A stretch of 64,000 nucleotides of DNA from Paramacrobiotus metropolitanus (Eukaryota > Tardigrada > Eutardigrada > Parachela > Macrobiotidae): assembly GCF_019649055.1 (NCBI RefSeq), contig NW_026570263.1, forward strand, positions 868,001 to 932,000. The letters run 5' to 3'. A program made the position numbers and the translations under genes. Positions 29,323-40,269 of this stretch are shown one piece after another. How positions within the stretch are numbered: position 1 is the first letter of the stretch; every line of letters begins with the position of its first letter. The notes under the pieces were generated by a model. The model saw only the letters and a list, made by a program, of their open reading frames with translations, was not told the origin of the DNA and did no database searches.

Positions 29323-32300
29323 ATGGACACGCCAGAACGCAGTGCAGCGGAGAAAGTCTCGGGCGAGACGACGGCCGCGGCTGCCCTGCTGCCACTTCCA
29401 GCCAGCAACGGAAACGGGACTGCATCCGTCAGCAGAAAGCCTTTTCCCTGTGAACACTGCGATATGGTAAGCGAGAGTTTTATCAAGTCGAAATTGAGAA
29501 ATAAAATCAAATTAATTGTGCGACGCGGCGACCGCCCCTGTACGGCAGTGACGTGTTCACTGTGCTTGCTGCCTCCCGCGGGCGCTGGCAGTAACGTAAA
29601 GCCGTTGATTGTCGCGTAATCGCTTATTTTAATAAAGAAAATATTCAAAAATATTTTAAAAAGTATTTGGAGATATTTTAGAAAATATTTCCAACTGCAA
29701 AAGTGTTAGTTAAATAAATTAGAATGATAGGAAATAATTATCAGCTGAGCAACAGCGGCCGAAAACTTGAGAGTATCGGAACGAAGTAGCGACTAGCGAG
29801 CGATACTAGTTAATCAGCAAAGCTGCTGTGTACTAATCGGTTTACAGTTAACGAGTATTACGAAGGACAGTCATTTCTTGCAAATACGGCGATAGTCCCG
29901 ATTATTTCTCGTATTTCTGCGATAAAAATTTCAGTCCGTAGCAGCGCTGACGTGAGTTGCAGCTGAGTTGGCCGGGGCGATGATGGCATTTGTGGGCGGA
30001 AGTGTTCAGCGTGATAACACGCCGATAAACCGAGCTAACCAATGAACGTGAACGTAGCCAGGAAATTGGGCAGAAAAATTGCGAACTAGCATAACCGGCA
30101 GGGAAATCACGTCACACGCGTGCCAAACATGCCTGATTCATGTCCACGACGCAGCCAATCAGCGCGCGCATGAAATCATTTCGGCGTAAAGTGCCGTCAG
30201 CGGCGATAAGAGTGCGCGTGTTGTTGCCGCTTTCCGGCCGAGTAATTCTGACTCGTTGTTGGCCCGTACCAGTCTGTTGTAACGCTGCTCATGAACTAAT
30301 CATTTCCATGCCATTTTACTTCAGTTTGAGTTAATCGTCAGTTTCCCCGATTTTTTTATGAGAATTTGTTGTCTATGACCTTTTGCTGGTTGTTTTCTTG
30401 ACCGCACGATGGCGCCCGGTTGTGTTGATGTGTACTTGACGGGTCGGTTGTGTCCGTAGAGTTTTGTGAGTAAGGCCAAGCTGAGCTACCACGTGATCCG
30501 CACCCACACGCGCCACCGTTCCCCCACGCCGCCGGAAACGGGCCTGGACGCCGCCTTGACCGTTGCTCCGTCCCTGACCAAGGAGGACAAAGCCGAATCC
30601 GTTAACGTTGAACAGGACGCGCTGCGTTTGGCCGTCGAACCGGCACGAATGGCGCTCGCTAAGACGCCCCTCTTTGGCGGTAATTATAAAGCATTAATTT
30701 GTTAATAAGCCGATTAATTTGCAAACGAAATCAACTGCTTTTAAATTAATTAAAAATCCAAAATTAACAATTAAAGCTGGTTTGTAAGAGTGTTAAATTT
30801 AAAATGATTTTAACAATCGATCAGTTGATTTTAAAAGAATATAATAACATAAGAAATTCATAACTTGAATACTTATCTTTGTTTTATTTCACAAAATGCG
30901 GTAATATCACAGTTTCAGAACAACAGATCAAAAAAACAGAATTTCATTTAATGCTGCCGCTCCCTCCATTGTCCCGAGCACGGAAGCAGCGTTGCAGCTT
31001 GAATTAAACTAGAAACTTCAGTTAAATTTTGAATCAACTTATTTAGTTTCTACAGCGGTTGCTTAATAGGAGTTACTGAATTTAACAAATCTTTCAAAAA
31101 CCGGCTCTGGCAGGGAATCAAACAATTTTTCGCCAATTAGTTCGCGGACTTTCTTATTAAGCAATCGCCGGTAGGATCCGAATAAATTGATTAAAAATTG
31201 AAAACCTTGTGTGCATTTTGTAAATAGCGCTTTATCCACAGTGAACGAGACGCCGACCCCGACGCGCTTCCTGTTGGCACTGGACCAGGCCGGTCTGACG
31301 ACGGCGGTCATCCGCGGCCAGACGAAGGAGGCCAACCCCTTCAGCGCCTCCTTCCGCTCCCTCAACGGCCAGTCGGTAGGCGCCCCCTACCCCCTTAACA
31401 CGCCGCGACTCCTTTCACTCACCGCTGTCTTTCCCTTGCAGAGCGACGCCCCGCTGAGTCCGTCCGGCCGCGAGCTGACCAACCCGGTGCTCTTCGGCAG
31501 CACCCACCTCTCCCCGGTGCCCTTATCCGGTATTTCCCCCTCCTTCATGGTCTACAGCCCGCTGCCGCACCCCCTCTACTACCTAGCCTCGCCCCCGCCC
31601 CCCTCCGCCACCGCCCACCCCCCGGCGCCGCCCTCCGCCGGCTTCAGCAACGTCCCGGTCTTCTCGCTCTTCCCGTCCAGCGTCCCGCCGGCCGCGGAGA
31701 AGGCCGCCGCCCCCGGGGTGCTGTCGCCGCCGCCGACCAACGGCGTGGTCAGCTCCACCTGCGACGACAGCCCGCCCGAGTCCCCGCCCACGGAGGCGGC
31801 GCCGGCGGGGGCGTCCCAGGAGCTGTCGCCCGGGCGCTTCGGCGATCTGACCCTGGAGGACGCCGGTGGGGAGGCGCAGCGCATGGACGACTTCAGCGAG
31901 ACGATGAGCATCCATTCGGATGATTCCAGCCTCCCGGCGCACGCTTCCGGGAGCGGGGAGCCTGGGGGAGGCACCGGACCCCGCAAAACCCGCCCCATTC
32001 TGGTAAGACCCCGACGCAGGTGTTTTTCCGTTGACTCGCGGTAACCGGAAGTGTTTTGGCAGGAAACGGACGACCCGGTGCTGGCGGACAAGCGGCGACG
32101 TAATCGCATCGCGGCGGAGAAGTGCCGGAAGCGGCGCAAGGAGCGGCAGGAGAATCTGGAGGTGAACAACCAGAACCTGAAGGCCAAGTACACGGAGCTG
32201 CAGAAGGAGTTCCGCGCGCTGCAGCAGAGCAGTCGGGCGCGCATCCAGCAGCTGACGGAGGAGAACAAGACGTTCAAGCAGGAGAACATCTTGTTGCGGA

Positions 32301-32473
32301 CGCAGTTGGGGCAGTTTAGCTTGTTACAGCAACAGGCCCCGCCCCCGGCGCCGCCCCCCGTCGCCCAGCCGACGCTGTTCGCCGTGACGCCCAACGGGCA
32401 GCGCGTGCAGCTCTTCCTGCAGCCGGGGCCCCTGGGGGGCGCCCCCGCCGCGCAGGGCTTCGTCACGCAGTGA
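29323..32473 (+). CDS. Atf2: ATF2/ATF7-type bZIP transcription factor, 489 aa
   Basis: Five exons: 29323-29466, 30460-30679, 31242-31375, 31442-32002 and 32063-32473, with consistent phases. The predicted order fits ATF2/ATF7/CRE-BPa. A C2H2 finger split by intron 1 (PFPCEHCDM then SFVSKAKLSYHV-RTH; C-x2-C-x12-H-x4-H) comes first. A NETPTPTRFL motif at about residue 122 follows; its Thr-Pro-Thr-Pro matches the p38/JNK sites of the ATF2 activation domain. Then come a long Pro/Ser-rich region and a bZIP at about 362-420 (NRIAAEKCRKRRKE, then a heptad zipper). The family binds CRE/AP-1 sites in the nucleus as stress-activated dimers. The finger has two residues between its cysteines, where I recall vertebrate ATF2 having four, and the basic region is closer to Fos/ATF3 (IAAEKCR). 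Length is near human ATF2 (505 aa). Confidence 0.88.
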
Positions 32474-33373
32474 CAATAAAGGGGGCGGACGAGGGGCCCC
32501 CGGGGGTGTATTCTTGCGAGTAGTATTCGGTGGTTCGGTGCGGAGAAAGAGGTTTTAGCGTTTTAACCCGAAAGAGGCCTTTATGAGAGTGTCCACGATT
32601 TGACCCGTTGAGCATTTGTTATACATTTTAATCTTGCATATGTACATTTTGTGGTGGATTCATTTTATCGGTGCCGGTGTTGTTGATTATTTTCTCATAT
32701 GAATATTCTGTCGTGCAGTAAAGAGTTACGTGCAGATTGTTATAAAGAAAAATCGTACGTGGAGAAATTAAACGGTAGTTTATTAGTCGGTGATGATTAT
32801 ATACATGGCGCTAAAAGAATTCTTGTTGGTCGATCGCCCGCGGGCGCCGTACCACGGCATTGATATTTTGCCGGTTTTCATTCCAGTTTTTCGTAGCAAA
32901 ACAGTTCAATAATGCCCCTACGGCGCACAAAAGCTTATGGCTTCCCTCGGGACAATTTAGCCGAGCTGTACAGAAACTTTGAGCTGACGACGCGCGGTTT
33001 AATTTCTCGGCTCACAATTATTACAAGCAATTAATAACATTTGGCAGAAATATTTCATTTCGGGACCACTGCGCTCGCAACGAACGGAATTATAATTATA
33101 ATAACCATAATATTGGATTTACTTGTACTCTACGTGGTTTTAATTGATATTCCGGTTAACGGCATCCCCACTAGTGAGCCGCGTCGTTCGTAACATTAAT
33201 TTTCCCGTCTTCATCACACGCGTTTCGGTTTTTGTTGCAATCAGCGGAAGCGGTGCGCCTGTCGCTACGGCATCCGCCTGCTGCGCCGGTGTGCCGTGCA
33301 CGATGCTACCCCGGGGCGGGCGTCTATGCCGTCACCCGAAAATTCGCTTTAATTTGTGATACTTGAATTTTTT
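32474..33373. other. 3' UTR and intergenic, no gene seen
   Basis: An AATAAA occurs only a few bases after the ATF2 stop, so the usable poly(A) site may be further on. No conserved coding exon is seen. The last ~250 bp is presumably the promoter of the next gene. Confidence 0.5.
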
Positions 33374-35892
33374 ATGCGTTATCCGATGAAAGCAAGAATG
33401 ATTCTCCGAATCGCCATCGTCCTCTTGTTGGCGTTCACCGTGCTGCGCCCCGTGGGCGGTCTGAAGGCCGGCCGCCGCGGCAAGCAACCCACGCAGACGG
33501 ACGCCCCGGCGGCGGCCGGCCCGGTCGACACCGGTCCGGTGAAGAAGGCCCGGCAGCGGCAGCCCTCCTCCGGGCCGACCATCGGCCTCCTGGACCCCGA
33601 CATCATGGCGCGGCTGGCCAGCAACGCCGAGGCCACGCGCAACCTCAACCGCTTCTCGGTGGCGGCCGCCGTGTCGCGCCTGCAGAACACCGCCTACCTC
33701 CCGGTCGGCTTCGCCGCCCAGACCAGCACCGTCAACCGGCCGGTCCTGGGCGGCCGCGGTCCCGCCCACCCCGAGCACATGCTCATCCAGCCGCTCTACA
33801 CCGACCGCCTCGCCGCGCCCAACATCTCCGACAACGACGGCAAGGAGTGGCGCAGCGACTTCGCCGCCGGCTACCTCTACCTCCCGGGGGTGGGCGACGC
33901 CGTGGGCGGGTACATGCTGGGCCGGATCCTCATCAAGCGCCTGCAGAACCTCACCGGCGCCGGCGGCGGGGGGCCGCTGCCCGGGGGCGGGTGCTGCGGC
34001 GACTGCTACTGCACGGTGTCGCGCGACAACGTCAGCGCGCCCTGGTATTTGAACGCCTACGTCCCTTACCGCTACCGGCATAAACACTACATGGCCGACC
34101 TGGCGGCCAATATGTCGGCGCAGGCCGCCGCTGACCAAGCCCAGGCGGCGCTGACCAACAAGGCGCAGGACAGCAGCACCCCGCCCACCGACCTCTGCGT
34201 GCTGGAGAAGTGGAACCGCGAACTGCCCTTCACGGAGCTGCCCAATATGCTCTTGACCTTTCTGGCTAACGACGACATTTCCGGGTCGGACGTCGGCAGC
34301 AAAGCCAAGTCGGTTATCACCGTTGTAGTTTTATTTTTTATTATTTATTTGCCGGTAATTTTTACCGATCGGTCCACTTGAACGGTAGATTCTTGAGCAG
34401 CTTCCTGGATCGCGCGACGCTGGCCTACCAGCAGCAGAACAAGAACGGCGACAGCATCTTCAAGATCTACGACAAGTACGACGAGCTGTCGAGCTGCAGC
34501 CCCGAGGCGGCCGCCGCCACGACCACCACGAGCACCACGACGTCGGGCCCGCCCACGCCGCCGCCGACCACCACCAAGCGGGCGCGGCTGTGGTACGCGG
34601 CGGCGCTGGCACAGTGGAACAACCTCGTCAACGCCGGTGACCTTTCCATCTGCGGACTGGTCGGCGTCCAGAAGGTTAGCTGACAGAGACATATACATTG
34701 CCGGCATATACAGTACCTGTTTAATTCAACAATCAACCGGATTGTAATTAATGCTTGCAGCCGGCCGGATGCGACTACGAGATGGCCTCCGACAACAGCC
34801 AGGAACCCTTCCAAACAGGTATATATACGCATGCAATTAATGAAATTAAGTCATGCCGCAGTATGATTTAATTTCATTAATTGCATCATTTATCGGTTCC
34901 CGTTCGTATACACTGAATTTTTCCAGTTTTGTTGGTTAATTTCCATGTATTTCACTGCAGCTATGGATCAGTTAAACAAACTCTACACCAACTCCACGCT
35001 CAACGGTGAACGCATGATTCAGGGTCAGCGCGAAACTAATATATTATGTACCGGAAGTGATTAATAGTGTGTTATGCTTGCGACTGCAGAACTGGCTGAC
35101 TCGGCCAAGGCCTGCTTCCACTTGCGCCCCGCTGGTTCCGCCCCCGACGACGGCAGCGCGACGTACGCCACGCCCAACAGCGCCTTGATTGGCTGTCTGG
35201 ACTACAGCCTGGGCAGCGGCCAGGTGCGCAACCTGACGCTGCCCGGCTCGCTCTTCGCCAACGAGGAGATTTGCCAGTGCGTACACTATACCGCCTCGCT
35301 TATCTCTGAATAATATTCGTGTAATTTTGTATTGATATTTTTTATATGTGCACCTATATATATGTATATAAATATTCCCGTTTGTGTTGGTGATTTTGTG
35401 TTTCTTTAGGCGCTACCTGACGCCGGACCTGGACCGGTGCGCGCCGGCGGCAGCGCCCTACGGCTGCAAGGAGCGCGACATCGTCAACCTCAACGTCTTC
35501 GCGCGCAACTTCTACCTGTGCGTCGAGCCGGTCGACCAGTCCATTGTACGTCCATCGGCTATACCCACACCGTCGCCTTTGCTGTTTTATATACTGTTGA
35601 CATTGTACTGCCGGTGACCTTTCTAATCTTATCCTATAGGTGCTGCGCGTGTCCAGCCGGAAGCGCGCCAGAAACCAGGACAGCGCCGGCGCCGGCGCTC
35701 TCTGCTTGGCCAACCCGTCGGCGGCCACGTGTGCGGCTCCCCACCTCGGTAGGCGGTTACCATAGAACACGTACCGGTGCTTGTCTATGGAATATTATTT
35801 TGAGTGCATTTTTTGCAGGCACTGCCTCTGTTGCGTGGAGTTGTATAGCATTGGCGATTTCTGTGATTTCCGGTTATAATTATTTTTTCTAG
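33374..35892 (+). CDS. Unrecognised secreted or membrane-anchored protein, 615 aa
   Basis: Eight exons: 33374-34308, 34389-34674, 34761-34818, 34961-35023, 35090-35276, 35410-35545, 35640-35748 and 35819-35892; phases agree and the stop is TAG. An ATG at 33386 is an equally good start. The N-terminus has a signal peptide (MILRIAIVLLLAFTVLRPVGG). The last exon encodes a hydrophobic tail (about GTASVAWSCIALAISVISGY) ending at once, which suits a GPI signal or C-terminal anchor. Cysteine clusters occur at GGCCGDCYC (about residue 210) and through the C-terminal half, suggesting disulphides. A Thr/Pro-rich stretch (about 34515-34580) could be O-glycosylated. Intron 1 uses a weak donor (AA/gtcggt), which is the least certain junction. 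The gene ends 149 bp from a convergent gene. I recognise no family. Confidence 0.7.
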
Positions 35893-36041
35893 CTCGACAT
35901 CTGCTTACATGGGGATTTTGTTTAATATAAATCACACACTATTGCTTAATGACGACCCTCATTATACGTAATTGCTCAATCACCGGCAAGAAGCTGAAAG
36001 AGAAATAGTGACCTTTACTATATCGTAGAAAAGCGCGGTTT

Positions 36042-37705
36042 TCAGTAGATGTTGCCGGAGTAGGTGCCGGTCCATTTCTCGCCGCCGATGCAGCGTTGGT
36101 TGGCGCCGCCGGTGCTGCTGCTGCCGAAGCCGGAGGAGCCGTAGGTGCCGGTGCCGGCGCAGTCGCCGTCGGTGCTGGAGCCGTGGCACTCGAAGCGCTT
36201 GCCGTCGTCCGGCCGGAAGACGCAGGTGGCCACCACCTTCTTGTTGTACGCGTACGGGTCGGCCTTGACGCCGCGCGGGATGATGCCGCCGGTGTTGGGC
36301 CAGCTGACCTTGTTGTCCGGGCCCGAGCACGTGTAGTGCTTGGTCGTGCGGATCTCCGTCGTCAGCTCGCGGCGCTCCACGCGCTCCGTGCAGTCGCGGC
36401 AGCTGCCCTTGCCGTCGTTGTTGTACGTGCACATCACCACCTGAAACACCAGTACAAGGGTTATTACGGCGCGGGAGGGGAGCGCGGAAAGGTCACGCGC
36501 ACCTCGGAAGTGGTGCGGGAGTTGTAGCGCGAGTCGCGGTCGTTGCTGTCGGTGCCGCGGTACGTCGTCTGGTAGCGGTCGCGGGTGCCGCCGGTGCCGA
36601 CCTCGTTGTCGCGGTAGTAGGGGTCGCGGTCGCGGCTGGCGTCCAGACCGGTGGAGTAGCGGCCGCCGCTGTAGTTGTCGCGGTCCCGGAAGCGGTCGTA
36701 GGAGGAGGTGGTGTAGCGGGTGTCGCGGTCGCGCTGCCGGTCGTAGGGCGAGCCGGTGGTGTAGCGGTTGTAGGAGGAGCCGTAGGTGTCGTCGTCCGCC
36801 GTGCCGCGGTAGCGCCCGCCCGAACCAGAGTCGGGGACGTACTGGTAGGTGCCGAAGCCGGAAGAGGGCAGGCCCAGGCGGAAGGCGGTGTTGAGGGAGC
36901 CGGAGAAGGTGCCCTTCCAGGTGTCGCCCTGCACGCTGGTGCACTTGAAGTTGCCGGTGCGGTGGTTGGCGTAGAACTGGCACTTGCACAGACGGCCGGC
37001 GCCGGCGTCGCTGCTGATCTGGTTGGCGGGGATCACTGTGTACAGATAGACATGTATATGGCAGGGCATATATGCGTGGTATGGAGATGAATGTAGGTGC
37101 TACTGACCGGACTGGTCGCGGTCCCACTTGCCGGACTTGGTGCCGGGCGTCTTGGGACAGCTGCGGTCCAGGCTGGCGGTAGTGGGGCGCTCCTCGACGT
37201 CGGAGGGACGGCAGGTGAGGCGGCCGGTGCAGTCGGTGGTGTAGTCGCCGTAGAAGGTGCACTCGCCCAGCAGCGCCCCCGTCACCGGGTCGTACTCCTC
37301 CGTGCCGTACTGGCCTGCGTTTTATATACTCATATAAATGCCTTTATATATGTGCTATATATATGTATATATGTTTTATATGCGTATATATATGTTTTAT
37401 ATATATATGTTTTATATGCGTTTTATATTAATCACTTATATATATACGTAATCTATCAACTGGAATTATTATATATCCGCTATAACTATGTCTATCCTCT
37501 ATAGCGTAAGCCACGCGGCCAAAAACAAGCAGTAAAATGATACATCGAGTATGGCTAAATTAATGTCCAGCTTCTTTACGTCGAGGCTTAATATTAGTAG
37601 CAGATCACACTATTATGTAATGACGACGGCTTAAATTGTATTAAGGAACGCACCGTGACAGCTGGCCAGGAGACCGGCTAAAAGCAGGAATAATAGATTA
37701 TCCAT
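36042..37705 (-). CDS. Secreted Cys-rich protein with a Tyr/Arg/Asp-rich linker, 396 aa
   Basis: Four exons in transcript order: 37705-37654, 37314-37108, 37035-36503 and 36440-36042. Exon 1 is just a signal peptide (MDNLLFLLLAGLLASCHG). Exons 2, 3 and 4 each carry a small cysteine module: ECTFYGDYTTDCTGRLTC, CKCQFYANHRTGNFKC and CTYNNDGKGSCRDC. The modules of exons 3 and 4 are each linked to a W-x-GT-x-SG motif (DTWKGTFSGSLN and EKWTGTYSGNIY), suggesting an ancient internal duplication. Between them lies a low-complexity stretch of about 120 residues rich in Tyr, Arg, Asp, Ser and Gly, with RDRD and RYTT words. A structural matrix, cuticle or egg-envelope role is possible but only inferred. 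TATTTAA lies about 90 bp upstream of the ATG. Confidence 0.78.
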
Positions 37706-37792
37706 GGTAAGATGAAACCGGAAGTGCGCGTACTATCCAGAAGAAGAAGAGGTCCACAGTCGCAAATGTGGCGGCAGTGAGTGGCGGCGGTC

Positions 37793-37799
37793 TTAAATA
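37793..37799 (-). promoter_or_regulatory. Candidate TATA-like box of the Cys-rich secreted gene
   Basis: TATTTAA on the minus strand, 90 bp before the ATG at 37705, with CACTCACT about 25-30 bp downstream as a possible initiator region. Confidence 0.35.
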
Positions 37800-39304
37800 A
37801 AAATCGGCAGAAGAACAGACTGGCGGCGCTGGTAAACATCGCGCACTGCTCCCTCCTTTTTTCGGCGATCTGGCAGGAATCAGCGCCTATCAGACCAGGA
37901 AATCGACGGCACAGCAGCGGTAAACGGCGCCGATTACATCGGCTACACCGACACGTATCGGTAGCGATTGCTATCGGCAGTCGGCATGCCTGCCGAAAAT
38001 ATTCTATTATATGGATGGAACTATACAGCACTTCTATGAGCTCGGTATGGGCTGTGTACCGCGTTTCCGCTCGCAGTGGCATTTCCACCAACAGTGCAGC
38101 TAGTATTTTCTGCCCGTACTACGCTAGTTTCTCAATAGATTCTCAATGAGCCGACTTCGTTCCTGCTACAGCAGAAGTTCTGCGAAAATATGTATGCCGG
38201 ATACTGCGAGATCCACATATGCACAAAATTAATTATTTGTGGCAAATAAAGTAATTACACGACATCGTATACAGTTTATGTACGGTGGAAGTACTAGTAT
38301 AGTTGATTATTCCATGCAAATGCTGGCACCGAGTCACCAAGGAAAGCGGAATCATCGATAACGTGACCTTTCTCGAGTGTGTTTCGAGACTGTACGTGCC
38401 GATCCCGTATCGCGAGGAAAAGAAAAACACGTAGCGCCCGAGGACTGCGGACGTGTACGTCGTCACACGATTATCCATGACCTTTGACCCGGCAGCGAGG
38501 CGGTGCGTACGAGGTGCAGGCCGGCAGGGAGAATGGTGGTTGTGTACAGGGCGAAGAGCTAACTATCGTACCAGAGTGCAGACGCCGCTGCGGCATTCAC
38601 AAGAAGAAAAACATGCTGACAACTTGGACGTTGAACTGTACAACTTGGATAGCATTAACACTGCTGTTTCGTCGGTTCGGCTGGGGTCGGTCCAAAGCGG
38701 TAGACGACAGTCAACCGGCAGAATGCATTACAGTATTAATTCTGTATGTTCATGTGGACGCGGATCGGGCACGGAAATGGCACGCAGGCAGTGCCCGGCA
38801 CACTGCATGCACAGTCGATCGCCTAAGAAATCCCCAAAATTAATCCCGCGGCCGCGCCAATACTATGTGCCGAAATGTGCCGGTTGTGACAAGAGCCAAG
38901 GTGCAAACTACGTACAGAGGGCACGTGCGCACGGCCACTGTCAACAACGTTGACCAACTGCCAATTACACCTGTACACCAGCTCAACAGAATGCAATGAC
39001 ACTAATCGTATATAAACACCAACTGCGTGATTCCAGCGGCCTAGAATTTTCACTGAAACCTGTAGCGATACACGAATCTCTTCTGTTGTTCACGTGTCGG
39101 TGTCCGGGGAACTGTATGCACCGTATATCAATCGATCCTCATTGCTGACCACTGACGCCCGTTGCTCGCATCTACCCGCTGCCCGTGACCTTTCGTTTGA
39201 TTATACAGCAGACGGCTATATCCCTCGACTGCGGTGCTGACGAGTGCATGCTTGACGGAGGATTGCACTAAATTCTTGCCGATAAAAGGGATTTCTTAAC
39301 GGGA
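37800..39304. other. Intergenic, no gene supported
   Basis: A 166-codon plus-strand open frame (38453-38953) is present, but it has biased Arg/Ser composition, overlaps another long frame and lacks similarity or splice partners. The region probably contains the upstream control DNA of the hormone gene. Confidence 0.5.
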
Positions 39305-39697
39305 ATGGCCGATTTCCGGTTTCCCCTGCAGCCTGCCTGGATGCTGCACTGGGCGTTGTGGACGTCCCTACTGCTGCTGCCGTTGGTCGTCGGCATTCCG
39401 GTCCGACCGACCGATCCCCTGACCTTTTTCACCCAGTTCCCCACCCCCCGCGTGCGGTTGCCTCGCGACGTGCGGCCGACTCTTGATGCGGCCACATTGG
39501 AGACGCTCCCGACTGCCCGACGTTTGTCGCTAGCCGCTCCGACAGCGAGTAATACGCGCCCGCAGCGCCCTCCCTGGCTGTCCATCACGCAGCCGTTGGA
39601 CGTCCTGCGCGAGCGCTATCTCCACCACTTCCGCGCCCAACAACACCGGCTCGCGCGCCTGCATAAGGCTCGACAGCAGATGCGCCGGCTCGGTTAA
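39305..39697 (+). CDS. CRF/DH44-like neuropeptide hormone precursor, 130 aa
   Basis: A single exon. A hydrophobic signal peptide (about residues 12-30, LHWALWTSLLLLPLVVG) is followed by a Pro/Thr/Arg-rich spacer and a C-terminal peptide containing LSITQPLDVLRERY. This fits the LSI--PLDVLR-R signature of insect diuretic hormone 44 and the S-DLTFHLLRE region of vertebrate CRF. The predicted rest is an amphipathic, Arg/Gln/His-rich helix. The protein ends RRLG-stop, so a terminal glycine is available for C-terminal amidation of leucine. Residues 89-129 would give a 41-residue amide, the length of human CRF. The bond before Pro89 follows a single Arg and would be poorly cut, so processing after the Arg-Arg at 72-73 (a longer peptide) is the alternative. 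It would act through class B GPCRs. It is convergent with the dehydrogenase gene. Confidence 0.82.
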   Translation: MADFRFPLQPAWMLHWALWTSLLLLPLVVGIPVRPTDPLTFFTQFPTPRVRLPRDVRPTLDAATLETLPTARRLSLAAPTASNTRPQRPPWLSITQPLDVLRERYLHHFRAQQHRLARLHKARQQMRRLG

Positions 39698-40269
39698 GCA
39701 TCCATCTTTAATTCATCGGCTGCCTTTTTTATTGGACTGCTGTTACCGGTGTTTCCCGGTCACGTGAATCTCATTTGCTCTCCAAAGATACCTATATTAT
39801 TAATTTATTATCGGCATAATTTTTTATTTACTGATTTCTTGTTTGTCGATTCTGTTGATATCGACGTATGAGGCACTAGTTATTAAGTACTGGATAAATA
39901 AAATCGGTGTGTCGTCAGTGTCAGCGCGATGCGTATAGTAAATGACTGTTTGTACGATAGAAAGAAGTAGAACAAAGTCAGTCGAACCAGACTGCTGAGA
40001 GTAAGCCGACCACAACCAAGCGCGCTTCCTGCTGAGGAAGCGCGCTTGATGGGGTCGGCTTACGAATTTTACTGATAAAAACCAAGAAAGCCTAGATTTG
40101 CGCTACAAAACAGTCAAAAACAAACGTCGTCCTTTGCGGCGGACACTCTCATCTGTCGACATCGCCGTTTCTGATCATGTGCAATTCGTATCGCAGCGGC
40201 ACAACGCGGGCAGTGACACAGAGAGACTGAGCCGGGAGAGGGAGCACACAGAGGGAACACCACCACCGC
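39698..40269. other. Convergent intergenic region with a strong hairpin
   Basis: This stretch holds the 3' UTRs of the hormone gene (+) and the dehydrogenase gene (-). Apart from the hairpin at 40001-40063, listed separately, I see nothing structured. An AATAAA lies near 39897. Confidence 0.55.
40001..40063. repeat. 63-bp inverted repeat (stem-loop)
   Basis: The left arm 40001-40029 pairs with 40036-40063 around the loop TGCTGA. The outer GTAAGCCGACC and inner AAGCGCGCTTCC segments pair perfectly, with a small internal mismatch and bulge between them. Confidence 0.85.

Noticed and set aside
38453-38953. 166-codon plus-strand open frame
   Set aside because: Arg/Ser/His-rich composition, a second long frame overlaps it, and there is no homology or splice signals. 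Taken as chance.
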